From Flectonema sp. DT1601 (taxonomy: Eukaryota; Euglenozoa; Diplonemea; Diplonemida; Diplonemidae): a stretch of DNA of 64,000 nucleotides. Under the pieces are notes generated by a model. The model did not search any database. It had not been told where the DNA came from and worked only from the letters and a program-made list of their open reading frames with translations. A program made the translations under genes and the position numbers. Location of the stretch: NCBI GenBank assembly GCA_964019425.1, contig OZ025784.1, positions 1,302,001 to 1,366,000 on the forward strand. Reading direction: 5' to 3'. Of the stretch, positions 10,114-19,967 are shown in pieces (the stretch's first letter is position 1; each line of letters begins with the position of its first letter).

Positions 10114-12093
10114 CTATCTGTTCATGAGGGGAGCTTCAAGCCCAACACCCATTTTATTATGAACATTAAGAGATCGTTGCAAATCAGATGGAAGGTAATA
10201 TGGTTTTTCCAATCCATTATTAATGTCTAAATCATGACAAAACGAAAGCAAAACAGCATCGACACAAACTGAGAACACAGATACGAAAATGCTCGCTATA
10301 ACATAAGCCACAATAGCGATGCATATTAAAGTGACAATGATGTCAGGTGTGTCGTCACCACCTCCTAAGATGTCTGCTTGTGTAATTAACGCCCATCCTG
10401 TGGCTACAGATAACGCCATTATTTGTAATTTTCCAAAAAACATGACCCAATCAGAAATAAAGTTAACAGCCATCACACAAAACGCATGCTTCAGCAGTAA
10501 AAACAAAGCCCGTCTCGCTCCGTTACAGAAATTATCTCCCGCCATAGCTGTCATAATGTAGGCATTTCTGTTGATAAATTTGATAACCCTCTCGAAGTAT
10601 GCAAGACAGCATTGTACGCAGCAATGAATACATCGAATAGCTCCTTGAATAGTTTCGTTGTCACTGAGGCTTCTCATTTGACCTTCCAATCTATTTAAGA
10701 CAAATCGTATCGTCTGAATGATCGCAACAATTAAAGATCCGACCATCAGTGTTCCCAAATGATATCTCAGAGTGAAATATAATCCTTTTGTTACTCCAGC
10801 TTGTGGACACTTTCTGTCTCCAGGATACGACCAATACCAAAATACTGCACAAAAAGCTATTGTTAAAAACCCAATTGCGTTTAATAAACCCATTGACCAA
10901 AAGAACATAAATACATTGAATATGTGTGCGTAGATTTGCCAATTATCAACTTGTAGAGCCTGAACAGTTATATCCAAAGTCTCATTTAACCCAGCGGTGA
11001 TGCTACTCTGGTCAGGATACACTGAAAGCTCTTGGTTCTGAACTTCTCCAATTGTTTGAATAAACAACGCCGTTGCCACATGAAATGCAAAGACAGGAAT
11101 AACCAACAATGTGATACAAGGCGGTATAGCAGTCATGGCTGGTAACGCCAAGGGTATTTTAGATGCTTCTTCTATAGTATCGCAAGCAATATTTATACTT
11201 TTGCAGAAGAAAATACAAAGACAGGTGTACACACAAAACCAAATTCCAGTAGCAACAAGAAACACAAACCAGGTGCTCTTCGTAGTTCCTGATGCTCGAT
11301 TCCAATTATTGTAACAGATGTAAAGAGCAAAACCTGAGCCGACAAACAAAAGGAAGATAGAGGCAAAGACTGTCGGCTTAACAGTACGTCGCAGTATAAA
11401 AAGCCAAAGAAATGAAACGACAACGGCGACTACTGCGCAGCCGGCAATAACAGGCCACGAGCGTTCCAGTTCCGCGAAGGCTGCCTGAGCAGTCCCAGCG
11501 AGACCGAATATTTTTCCAACATTAGCGTGCAGCACATCACCAGCCGGGATGCATCTGTGAAAGAAGCCACCCGTTGGAAAGGGAAGACTAAACGATACTT
11601 TGGTATCTCCAAAATAGTCAGTCCCATCATACCAAGTAATCTTTTCATTTGCATCAAGGCATTTATGAGTACAAATACCCTGTTTTAGTGAATCTTTTAT
11701 AAGGTCTTCACAAGTTCTTCCTGATGTAGCAACCACAGCTTTTAAACAATTCTCCACTGAAGGGAGTGGGTACATTATGTATGAGAAGTCACTCCATTCT
11801 AAGAGCGTGCCATTAACTGATATTCCGATTGTAACAGAATCATTTAAAGTGTAACCACAGAGATTACCAAACCTATCCAGTCCATGAATTAGTCGTCTTG
11901 GATCACCCTGGTTATAAACTACAAAAGCCATTGCCATCATCCCGACCCACGCAGTTGCATACAACAAGAATCCACATATAAAATCAGTACATCCTCGCTT
12001 TGCATAAAGTCCGACTTCATTAGCCTCAGGGATGTTTTTTGGGTGGTACTTCTGACTCAGTTGGATTGATCGTTCTTCTTTATCAGCACCCAT
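10114..12093 (-). CDS. Choline transporter-like protein (SLC44/CTL family), 659 aa
   Basis: A multi-pass plasma-membrane or organelle-membrane protein of the SLC44 family, whose studied members move choline and ethanolamine. The N-terminus has a short cytosolic tail, a first membrane segment at about 37-60, then a Cys-containing extracellular loop with DRFGNLCG, as in CTL proteins. The C-terminal half carries the family hallmark FERVIKFINRNAYIMTA followed by NFC and further membrane helices. The open frame continues upstream to 12297, but I choose the ATG at 12093. Homology starts just after it, and an intron-like TATTTCAG lies 14 nt upstream, so the extra 68 residues are probably intron or outron. 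The C-terminus is complete. No introns interrupt the coding region. The family is certain; substrate specificity is inferred. Confidence 0.9.
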   Translation of the reverse strand: MGADKEERSIQLSQKYHPKNIPEANEVGLYAKRGCTDFICGFLLYATAWVGMMAMAFVVYNQGDPRRLIHGLDRFGNLCGYTLNDSVTIGISVNGTLLEWSDFSYIMYPLPSVENCLKAVVATSGRTCEDLIKDSLKQGICTHKCLDANEKITWYDGTDYFGDTKVSFSLPFPTGGFFHRCIPAGDVLHANVGKIFGLAGTAQAAFAELERSWPVIAGCAVVAVVVSFLWLFILRRTVKPTVFASIFLLFVGSGFALYICYNNWNRASGTTKSTWFVFLVATGIWFCVYTCLCIFFCKSINIACDTIEEASKIPLALPAMTAIPPCITLLVIPVFAFHVATALFIQTIGEVQNQELSVYPDQSSITAGLNETLDITVQALQVDNWQIYAHIFNVFMFFWSMGLLNAIGFLTIAFCAVFWYWSYPGDRKCPQAGVTKGLYFTLRYHLGTLMVGSLIVAIIQTIRFVLNRLEGQMRSLSDNETIQGAIRCIHCCVQCCLAYFERVIKFINRNAYIMTAMAGDNFCNGARRALFLLLKHAFCVMAVNFISDWVMFFGKLQIMALSVATGWALITQADILGGGDDTPDIIVTLICIAIVAYVIASIFVSVFSVCVDAVLLSFCHDLDINNGLEKPYYLPSDLQRSLNVHNKMGVGLEAPLMNR

Positions 12094-12785
12094 TTTATAG
12101 TTTTTATCTGAAATAGTTAATATTAAATAAATGAGATCGAAGAAATAAGTACCCGCGAAAAAATGGTTACTAACGATCATCTCACGTTCAGCTTTCTCAT
12201 GAGATAGATATTTATAACTGCAAAGGGACGTAAAGAGAATGCTGTCCCCTTTTTTTCTATTTTGCTTACCCCTAGTGATGGTCACAAAAGAGCACACAAC
12301 ACAAAAGTATGAAGTCGGTAGTAAAAAAATCTATTTCTTTTTTCTTTCTTTCCTTTTTTTTCTTTCCCCCTTCCTTTTATTTTCTACCGTTTTTTTTTTT
12401 TTGTTTTTTTCGTTTTTTCATTCTTTTCTCCCTTTTAAAGCACCATTTTCATGATTAGTGACTAATATATCAATATCAATACCAGTAAAGAATGATGATA
12501 AGTGTCCCAAACCTTAAACACGATTTATCCAGTCTAGTAGTGGAATAATATAAATCACATCGACTTTCGACTTTCTGTGAAGTGGATCGAAAACAAAAAA
12601 ATAGAAAATAACGAAGAATAATAAAAACAGAGCTGACCCAATTCCAAATCCAACTTCAAATTATAAGCTGGGAGAAAAGCACAAAACCTAAACAGAATTT
12701 GTGATGAAATAAAAAGAAGAAAGAAAAAAAAATGACATCACAAAATGAAACAGTAACTTACCTACATAATAATAGTTAAGCTAAA
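12094..12785. other. Intergenic region between SLC44-like and kinesin genes
   Basis: It contains the SLC44-like 5' region, T-rich tracts (12320-12440) and the presumed kinesin 3' UTR. The minus strand just after the kinesin stop carries GTAGGTAAGT, a donor-like sequence that could indicate a 3'-UTR intron. No further gene is seen. Confidence 0.5.
12108..12110 (-). promoter_or_regulatory. Splice-acceptor-like CAG 14 nt upstream of SLC44-like ATG
   Basis: The minus strand reads AATATTAACTATTTCAG, with a branch-like TTAAC and a short pyrimidine tract, then 14 nt to ATG. It fits a 5'-UTR intron or a trans-splice acceptor and explains why the open frame upstream of the ATG is not conserved protein. 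Confidence 0.55.
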
Positions 12786-15419
12786 TCATTTCTTCCATGT
12801 AGGATGTTCGAATATAGGTTTGTTGTGAGCAGCAGCAATAATTTCTGATCCCGACAGTGTGGGTGATTGTAAGCTTGAAGGTAATTTATTTGTCAGCTTT
12901 CTCTGAGTAATGAACTCCTTCAATTGAATGGAATCATCAGCTAGTCGACTTACCTCCGACTGAAGGTTGAGATTATTATTATGAAGACGAATAACAAGGT
13001 CTTGCATTCTCTTAAGCTTCGTATCAATAATCACATCTCTGTGTGAATCTCTTTGAGCTAAACTTGACTCAAGAACAGCAATCCTCTGAGTTAATTCGAC
13101 GACGTCATCATTTCGTGTGTCATTCAGTATCACACTTTGATCAATTGGATCTTTATAAATAGCTGCTGTGGGTGTTCTTCTTGTTGGTCTGGATGCAGGT
13201 TTCTCACCATCAAGACTCATTCCTTTTATCTTAACAGGTATGTCTGGAAATTCTTCGTCTTCTTCAACATAAGTAGTTACAGCAGCGCGCTTCTCTAGTG
13301 CTCCTTGTAATTCTTTTAAACTGGATTGAATTTGATTTGAATCACCTTCGAGTTGAGAGGCTCCAGATGAAGAAACAATCGCAGGAGGTTTGTTTTTATT
13401 TCCATCAATCAAGTGACGTAGCTGTCGTTCTGTCTGGTCAACTTCACGTTCCTTTACGAGGATTGGTTCTCCATTTTCTTCTTCTTCTTCTTCGTCTTCT
13501 TTTAGTTTTTTTCCCGAAGCAAGCTGTCCCAAGCGTAGTAGTTTGCGACATAGCCTAGTTTGCTGTTTTGCAGTCTCCCTTGCTTTATCCATTTCCTTGG
13601 TGGCTTCACGATCGTGTTCTTGAAGAGATGCAGCACCTTTTCTGTGTAGGGCTTCTGATTCAACGTGTTGATCCTGTAGTATGGCATACTTTTGTTCTAA
13701 ATCAATAATTTTAGACCTGGCGTCAGCTACTTCGTGCTGCAGGTCGCTATCGTTGTGCGACCGAGCTTTACCGAGCTCAGCTTCCAACTGTTGAGAATGT
13801 TGTTTGTTGCCAAGGCTAAGTTGATAAACTTTATCTTGTAATTCCTGAATAAGATTTTTCGAATTTTCCACTTCTTCATTAGCGAGGCGCTTTTCTTTTC
13901 TGAATCGATCGGCTTTTTTCGTCTTTAAATCATTATCAGACTCTAACTCATCGCAAAGTTTTTCCAGATCTTCTTGTGACGCCTGTAGTTGAGTAGATTC
14001 CTCTTCCAAATCTTTTATTTGATTTTCGAGCATTTCTATTTTAGCGTTGAGTTGATCGACAGTCTGAGACGTACCTCCAACACCACCTCCATGTTGTCGT
14101 AGTGTGTCTAACTCTTCAGTTAATTTATTATTTGTAATCTGAAGGGAACTTATCATTTTGTGTTCTGACTTTACTCCGATTTCTCCACCCGAAAGTTGAT
14201 ACTTCCGAAGCTTTAGTTTATACGATAGTAGCAGTAGCTGCTTGCCAACAAGTGACTTGCGAATCTCCTTAGCTTCCTTTTCGAGGTTTTTAATCCTCGA
14301 TTTGTCGTCATTGATTTCATTTCTATGGATAACGTTCTTTACTTGTGATGCTCGAAATGCGAATTTCAATGTGCTTCTGGTCTCTTCCAAGTGTTCTTCA
14401 GCTTCAGTAATTGCAGCAATCACAGTTGTGACACTATTACCACCCAATGCAGTTTGTAGAATACGAGTTAGCATTGAGTCTCTGTAGGGAATGTGACCTT
14501 TTTTTCGATTTTCTGGGTCGCTCAATTTTTCTATGACAGTTCCCAAAAATAGCAGTGATTTGTTAATGTTCGCACCTTCCTTTTTGCGATCTCCGGTAGC
14601 GCCAGTTTTGCTAATTCGTTCAGAACCTGCCAAGTCAACTAAATGAAGAGCAGACATCTTAAGACTATCACTCTGTTGTATATTAATAGGATTACCTCTA
14701 GCGTCTACATCTCGAAGATCGCTTTCAAATGAAGCGTCAGTCAGTTTGCTTTCTCCTCCTGATGTTTCCCAACATTCAACATCCAGTCGTACAATACAGT
14801 GACTTCGACTTGATCTATCACTCATAGAGTGTGCAGCAGTAACTCTTCGAGCCTCCGCTTCTTTGTGAATATAATTAATAAATTGTTCTGTTGATGTGAC
14901 TGTCTGTCTCACTGCACCATCAACATAAACACCCCTCATAGGTGAATTTACGATACGTAAGGTGTTTGCAGGTGAATCTGAGGGCGCCAGGAGATCTCGC
15001 AGCTGTTCGTTGTATATTTCAAGCATAGAACACTTGATTACGAAGTCTTTTCCATTTCGCTGTTGTTCCGCTACGATCGAAAACATATCTTCTACTGCGA
15101 AGGGAACAATACCAACGTGTTTACCTTCTCCAAGCATTGTAAAGGACTTGCCGGAGCTGGTTTGACCGTATGCGAAAACAGTAGCATTAAAACCCCCCAT
15201 ACATGATTGTACAATAGGACCAGCCACTACTCTGTCATAGATCTCTCTCGTATTTTGCTCTTTTGTGAAGACGTAGTCAAAACTGAATCTCGAATCCGGA
15301 TTGGCCCTCTCTATCAGCATATTATCGTTTACATTCCATCCACTATTCCGCTCCCCGATTTCAGGCCGTAGAGGCCGAACTCGAACGGCGACTGTGACCG
15401 CCTGTTTCCTCTTATCCAT
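12786..15419 (-). CDS. Kinesin motor protein, kinesin-7/CENP-E-like (877 aa)
   Basis: An N-terminal kinesin motor that would use ATP to move along microtubules. It has VAVRVRPL at the start, P-loop GQTSSGKS (about 85-92), switch I SSRSH (203-207), switch II LVDLAGSER (260-268) and EGANINKSL after it. The motor ends near residue 360. An insert of about 40 residues between switch I and switch II is longer than usual. From about 365 to the end the protein is mostly charged coiled coil, consistent with dimerisation, with an acidic run EDEEEEEENGE. The overall motor looks closest to kinesin-7, whose members act in mitosis; length is far below vertebrate CENP-E. I choose ATG 15419 over the in-frame ATG at 15452 because CCCTCACAG lies between them, 15 nt before 15419. 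The subfamily call is moderate. Confidence 0.85.
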   Translation of the reverse strand: MDKRKQAVTVAVRVRPLRPEIGERNSGWNVNDNMLIERANPDSRFSFDYVFTKEQNTREIYDRVVAGPIVQSCMGGFNATVFAYGQTSSGKSFTMLGEGKHVGIVPFAVEDMFSIVAEQQRNGKDFVIKCSMLEIYNEQLRDLLAPSDSPANTLRIVNSPMRGVYVDGAVRQTVTSTEQFINYIHKEAEARRVTAAHSMSDRSSRSHCIVRLDVECWETSGGESKLTDASFESDLRDVDARGNPINIQQSDSLKMSALHLVDLAGSERISKTGATGDRKKEGANINKSLLFLGTVIEKLSDPENRKKGHIPYRDSMLTRILQTALGGNSVTTVIAAITEAEEHLEETRSTLKFAFRASQVKNVIHRNEINDDKSRIKNLEKEAKEIRKSLVGKQLLLLSYKLKLRKYQLSGGEIGVKSEHKMISSLQITNNKLTEELDTLRQHGGGVGGTSQTVDQLNAKIEMLENQIKDLEEESTQLQASQEDLEKLCDELESDNDLKTKKADRFRKEKRLANEEVENSKNLIQELQDKVYQLSLGNKQHSQQLEAELGKARSHNDSDLQHEVADARSKIIDLEQKYAILQDQHVESEALHRKGAASLQEHDREATKEMDKARETAKQQTRLCRKLLRLGQLASGKKLKEDEEEEEENGEPILVKEREVDQTERQLRHLIDGNKNKPPAIVSSSGASQLEGDSNQIQSSLKELQGALEKRAAVTTYVEEDEEFPDIPVKIKGMSLDGEKPASRPTRRTPTAAIYKDPIDQSVILNDTRNDDVVELTQRIAVLESSLAQRDSHRDVIIDTKLKRMQDLVIRLHNNNLNLQSEVSRLADDSIQLKEFITQRKLTNKLPSSLQSPTLSGSEIIAAAHNKPIFEHPTWKK

Positions 15420-15769
15420 ACCACTGTTGTACTTCTGTGAGGGATAAAACATAAACTATGTACGGTATTACTTCATAGCGACGGGATATCTAATTACATA
15501 TAACAGGTATAAATCGTGCACACGTATTGCGAAAATTTGATCAACGGAACTGAATAAAAAGCGCACTATCGGTGTTAAACACCTATTTAAAGAATATTGT
15601 TTTGCAAACGTCGTGAAAACGACATGCGATCCCAATAAAACACCTAAGAGTGTAAATGTATTACAATGAATATATTCGTGTAAATTAAATACAAATGAAG
15701 ATGGTCATTTTTAAAAAGTTTTCGAACTTCGAATACTTTACTGGAAAGGAAACCTTCCTTTTGAATGAG
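15420..15769. other. Compact intergenic region between kinesin and Cys-loop receptor
   Basis: About 350 bp that must contain the kinesin 5' region and the receptor's 3' UTR, since both genes point left. It is AT-rich, with no separate gene. Confidence 0.6.
15435..15437 (-). promoter_or_regulatory. Splice-acceptor-like CAG 15 nt upstream of kinesin ATG
   Basis: The minus strand reads TTTTATCCCTCACAG, then 15 nt to ATG 15419. A second CAG (ACAACAG) lies 4 nt before the ATG, but its tract is weaker. Confidence 0.5.
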
Positions 15770-17815
15770 TCAACCATTTACTCCAATAATTATAAACCAA
15801 ACCATATTTATGATAACAAAGATTGTTGGAGCAATCCATCGATAGATGTTTTCCATATCTCGCAACGTACTCCTCGTTATTCCACAGCCGCAGAAGACTA
15901 GCGCACTTATACCGTACACTTCAAGAATCTCAAAATCAGTTACAAGAGATGCGAACCCCTCTAAGTCTATCCGACCATCAGGATGCCTTCTACGTAGTTG
16001 TCTTATCAAATAAGCCTGATAAGCTGGATCTACTCCCATGTATTGAAGCATAGGTACCATTTCCTCAGCAGTTATTGTACCTGAACAGTCTTGATCAAAG
16101 GTTACAAAGCATTCTTTGATGTAGGCTTGTGCTGCTATGCTCATATTTTGAATGTCTTCTCTTGTTTGATACTTTCGTCTGTGTTTGTGAGGAAATGCAG
16201 GGCTCTTTGGGTCAGTAAAGACTTCCTTTTTTGGAATGTCGAGAACATTATATGAATATGTTTTAGGCGTTACAAATACTCCGTCCTTGAGGGTCAAGGG
16301 TATACCTCCAATGTTGGTAAAGCATTCGTTAGATGAAGAAGAGTCTGTAGGTATTGTAATGGTGAGTTCTTCTCGAAGTGGAGCACACTTTACTACTTCC
16401 AGTCGGGTAGGTGGCTCCTCACCGCCAGTAAGTTCAGGTACAACCTGATTATCGCTATCGCTGCAGACGCCTGCAGTTGTGTCACTCTTGATTGGTTTTG
16501 TTTCGGATGTTTTATCTTGAGTCTCAGCTAAAAGAGTATCTGGTTTGTTCTGTACAATTTTGAAAGTGTCCATTTTCGATTGAATTTGCTGTTCCTTTAC
16601 TGTCAGCCTCGATGCGAAGTGATTAATCACACCATACTCTCCAACGTTGAGAACCACAAAGACAAAGCAAAGTATAAAATATGCATCCATAGCTGTAGTG
16701 TAACGAACTTCTGGTAGATCAGATCTAAAAGAGTGCATTTGGTTGATCATAACTAAAACTGTAGTGATTCCCATACCAACACGAGCAGGAGCACTCCCAG
16801 CGTCGATCCAACAACTCCCAATTGAAAGTGCGCAAATAAGCCACAAAGGGAGAAACGTTGTAAATATATATGTTGTCCGCTGTCTTATGAATCGAAACTT
16901 CCAACGCACGCCAAAGAATGTACGGGGACCATACTGCTTCTGAATCAGAGTGGCAGCTGGATTTGCCACATAGTAAGAACCTACAGTTCTGTGATCAGCA
17001 CAAACGTCGCAATTATTATCAATATCAATGGGAGCAAAAGTAGAAGACGCTGGTGGCAAGTCATACCTGACCCTGTCAGGTGTCCATCCATAAGACTCTA
17101 TATCATTATAACAAACTTGTGTATCAAACGGGTAATACAGAAAATTCATATCACAAGTGGCAGCTACAATAATCCTTCGAGAGTAAAAAACACTACCATC
17201 ACTATTAATAACTGTGTACTCTTCTTGGTCGGGTGATGTAACAGTAATACTAGTTGAGAAGAATGAATCAGGTATCCAAATACTGGCCGCAGGAATGTAG
17301 CTAATTTCTGTAATATTGTCAAAGTCAGGAGGGTGCCAGGAGAGTCGTGTATCAATCCACCGTTGTCGAAAATAAGCTGTGTAGTCATACCGCTGAGAGA
17401 TGGTATCTAGATTCCCTATTTTTGTGATGGTCGCAAAGACAGAAACATTAACAATTCCAGCAGGTGTGCGAGACTTATCATAAACTTCACGTAAATCGCT
17501 GTGTTTAATTTCATATACCGAGCTACCATTCAATTCTCCGCAATGCCCTCTGTTTGCAGTATAATTTGAAGCTCTACATGGCTGGCTAGATACTGATGCA
17601 AAAAATAGAAAATTCCTCATCTTAGCCAATGTACCACATACAAGAATGTCATTAACCTCCTCTTTGAGCTCTACATACTCTGATAAGCACAGATCGCTGT
17701 TGGCATTTCCATGACGAACAAAATCATTTGCGGTCACGAACTGGCCCAAGTTCGATTCTGTACGACGCGTGGTGCCGAAAAGCAGACTAAGTATCACTAA
17801 ATACATCGAGCCCAT
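15770..17815 (-). CDS. Cys-loop ligand-gated channel, anion type, with EF-hand in the M3-M4 loop (681 aa)
   Basis: A pentameric ligand-gated ion channel subunit. A hydrophobic start (1-15) looks like a signal peptide, followed by the extracellular ligand-binding domain. The diagnostic Cys-loop is C221-C235 (13 residues between, with YYPFDTQ). M1 is about 316-338, M2 about 343-362, M3 about 375-400 and M4 about 659-677. The M2 entrance reads SAPARVGMGITTVLVM; the PAR motif is the hallmark of GABA/glycine-type chloride channels, so anion selectivity is predicted. The long cytoplasmic loop (about 400-655) is unusual. Residues 574-585 (DQDCSGTITAEE) are a textbook EF-hand calcium-binding loop inside a helix-loop-helix, and a second degenerate EF-hand-like segment follows near 605-622. 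No intron interrupts the frame. The family is certain; the ligand is unknown. Confidence 0.9.
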   Translation of the reverse strand: MGSMYLVILSLLFGTTRRTESNLGQFVTANDFVRHGNANSDLCLSEYVELKEEVNDILVCGTLAKMRNFLFFASVSSQPCRASNYTANRGHCGELNGSSVYEIKHSDLREVYDKSRTPAGIVNVSVFATITKIGNLDTISQRYDYTAYFRQRWIDTRLSWHPPDFDNITEISYIPAASIWIPDSFFSTSITVTSPDQEEYTVINSDGSVFYSRRIIVAATCDMNFLYYPFDTQVCYNDIESYGWTPDRVRYDLPPASSTFAPIDIDNNCDVCADHRTVGSYYVANPAATLIQKQYGPRTFFGVRWKFRFIRQRTTYIFTTFLPLWLICALSIGSCWIDAGSAPARVGMGITTVLVMINQMHSFRSDLPEVRYTTAMDAYFILCFVFVVLNVGEYGVINHFASRLTVKEQQIQSKMDTFKIVQNKPDTLLAETQDKTSETKPIKSDTTAGVCSDSDNQVVPELTGGEEPPTRLEVVKCAPLREELTITIPTDSSSSNECFTNIGGIPLTLKDGVFVTPKTYSYNVLDIPKKEVFTDPKSPAFPHKHRRKYQTREDIQNMSIAAQAYIKECFVTFDQDCSGTITAEEMVPMLQYMGVDPAYQAYLIRQLRRRHPDGRIDLEGFASLVTDFEILEVYGISALVFCGCGITRSTLRDMENIYRWIAPTIFVIINMVWFIIIGVNG

Positions 17816-17827
17816 GGGTCTGAACTA

Positions 17828-17830
17828 CTG
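17828..17830 (-). promoter_or_regulatory. Splice-acceptor-like CAG 12 nt upstream of Cys-loop receptor ATG
   Basis: The minus strand reads CTCTATTACCACAG and then 12 nt to ATG 17815. A second possible acceptor, GTTCAG, lies 4 nt from the ATG. Confidence 0.4.
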
Positions 17831-18585
17831 TGGTAATAGAGCTTTAATAATTATGTTCCTTTACTTTCACAAAACAGTTTTCCCAGAAATGCACTATTTT
17901 TGTTCTATTTACAGGAATGTTTCGGACAGTTCTTGAAATGAAATAAAGCAAGGTACGAGGACGAACCTGAGAAAAAGTTTAAAGAAAGTAGCAAAAATAA
18001 CAGTGAACCAAAACACATCAAAATGCCTGTCGGCATTAGTATGATGACGACATGTTTGGAGATAGCGGTGCTTGAAACGATGTGAGGGAGGCCCGTCTCA
18101 AAAGGACCGCCCAGACCCACCTGCATCTATCCACACGCACCACATACAGACTGAGATCATACTTGTCCAAAAAGCTTTTCGCTCATCGCTTTAATGGTAT
18201 TCCTTACTACCACAAACGCACCCATCTAACTCCCGCAGTTAGCGAGTGGCTACTTTGCCATTATGCGCCATCCAATACTTATTCTCTAACTTATCGAGCA
18301 ATCTTTCCGCAGCTCCCTATGCCAGTATATCGCGCCATGCAATACATTTGCTGCGGACGCCAACCCGAACTCTTGACTCCACATTATCTGGAGTAAATTG
18401 ACACACCCCCTTTACTCTTCAACAATTCGCTTGATTTGCTGTATTTGTAATTGAAACAACTGCTGATTCTGCGCTGACAACGACATCATCTGCTGCATCA
18501 TATCGCAGGCGTGGTCGAGGATTCACGGCACAATTTTGGATTTTTCAACCAGAAATTAGTAAGAAAAAGAGTACAAAAGCAGACT
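17831..18585. other. Unassigned region upstream of the Cys-loop receptor
   Basis: It presumably contains the receptor's promoter. A 104-codon plus-strand frame (18082-18396) has ordinary-looking composition but no domain I recognise. A hydrophobic minus-strand frame at 17905-18126 is likewise unassigned. Neither is supported as a gene. Confidence 0.4.
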
Positions 18586-19045
18586 TGGTGATCATTCCCT
18601 GAGTAAACTGAGAGAACACCACTTAGGCACTCCACGCAATGCGACCAAAGCCACGTTCTGGGAATGCACAACGATCAGCAGACAATGCTCTTATGTGATA
18701 TTCCAGACTCGGAACATGGACAAGTGGTGTAAGAGACCCTTCATGTCAAGCAGACTTGAAGAGACTTCTTCGATGATTATCAGAAAGACGGGTGCTGAGA
18801 TATTTCCTCGGGAAGAAGTCTCCTTCAACGAAGCGCCAACGGATAGACTAACAACATTGACGTCTATCACGATTGAGAAGCCATGGAGGGAGAAGTTGAT
18901 AGTTATAAGAGCATGTTATGTCGGGACTCTACTCGCACTAACTTCAGCAACATTGGCACTGGAGGACGAGTCCCTTTCTATTATTACTACAACTGCGACG
19001 TCTGTTTCAACCCTTTCTTATCATCGGTTTCATCATCGACCTTAA
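18586..19045 (+). pseudogene. Relic 3' part of an older restriction-like-endonuclease LINE
   Basis: On the plus strand the translation includes TKATFWECTTISRQCSYVIF, then QTRN, an EIFPREEV stretch and a conserved REKLIVIRACY stretch. These line up with the region just after the endonuclease of the intact LINE ORFs in this window (TKALFCECTRIARQCSYVLF, then QTRN, EIFPVEEV, LEKCFIWQTCY). It is clearly diverged, in the opposite orientation, and covers only the last part of the canonical region. The reading frame ends at 19045, shortly after the conserved block, without the long coiled-coil tail of the younger elements. Upstream sequence quickly loses similarity, so this is a fragment. Confidence 0.75.
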
Positions 19046-19056
19046 CTGAGGCGATC

Positions 19057-19215
19057 GGTGGAGGTGTTCACGATTTTTCACTTTGCTACAGAAAATTCAC
19101 GATTTTTCACGATTTTTCACAATTTTTCACGATTTTTCACGATTTTTCATTTAATTTTTTGCTGCTTTCTGGTAGTGAAATCCTGTGAAAATGTGTGAAA
19201 ATGTGTGAATTCTAG
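19057..19215. repeat. TTCAC/GTGAA foldback repeat 1
   Basis: The left arm consists of repeated TTCACGATTTTTCAC units (five or six 10-bp steps to about 19150). The right arm has the complementary sense, GTGAAAATGTGTGAAAATG and AGTGAAAAAAGTGA, with a short spacer between. The segment can fold back on itself. A related hairpin lies at 19889-19960. Confidence 0.5.
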
Positions 19216-19888
19216 TGAAAAAAGTGAGTGATATCCAGATGGTACCGTTGGTGCTGGTGTGCTGTGCGATGTCAAACCTGTTCAGTTTGCCATACATGTT
19301 ACTTGAAGTCATCTTCAACTTCTAGTCCCATACCACCCAATACATCTAACAGCTTTGATCTGCTAGTCACATACAGCAAGATCTCTGCTGGCAGGGATCT
19401 TGCTTCTCTTACGAGAGCCAGGTGAATGAATTACCACAATAAACTGTAGAGAACGATATGATTAACAAGCACTACCACTTCAACGATCACCACACATGCC
19501 TATCAACCCACCTGTGCTAGAATAGCTCAGCAACCACATGAAACTGTAACAAGAACTGGATTAAAGAGAACTTTAGTATTAACAACGGTGCATCATTGCA
19601 AGAACTTTGAAGAATGTGATTGAGCTACTCAACAATCAGAAGCAATCGCGATGTTTTCGCAACATCGACATCGTCTCTCAGACTCAAGTCATATATTTGG
19701 ACCTGTACTTTGCTAAGTGTATTAGTGAGCTTCAGAACAGTGAACAATACATGACATGAAGACTGGCAATGATACTTACCTAGGTCGACCTCGATAATTC
19801 TCCCCACGAGCCGATGACAACTACGAAGCAATGCAGTTCGGGGCCCCCCTGAGTAGTTTTTTCTACCAAGACCACACATCTCAATATC
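19216..19888. other. Unassigned segment between two foldback repeats
   Basis: No recognisable gene. A 90-codon minus-strand frame (19625-19897) has no motif I know. The flanking palindromic repeats raise the possibility that the whole 19057-19960 stretch is a mobile unit, but I cannot show target duplications. Confidence 0.35.
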
Positions 19889-19960
19889 AAAATTCACGAA
19901 AATTCACGATTTTTCACCATGTTTTTGGCAGTGAATTTTAGTGAATTTCCGTGATAGGTA
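19889..19960. repeat. TTCAC/GTGAA foldback repeat 2
   Basis: Left arm AATTCACGAAAATTCACG plus TTTTTCAC. Right arm GTGAATTTTAGTGAATTTCC plus GTGAT. The loop is about 13 nt. It is the same palindromic style as 19057-19215. Confidence 0.5.
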
Positions 19961-19967
19961 GTGTATT

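Noticed and set aside
12094-12297. In-frame N-terminal extension of the SLC44-like protein
   Set aside because: The extension has no family similarity and contains an acceptor-like TTTCAG just before the conserved start ATG.
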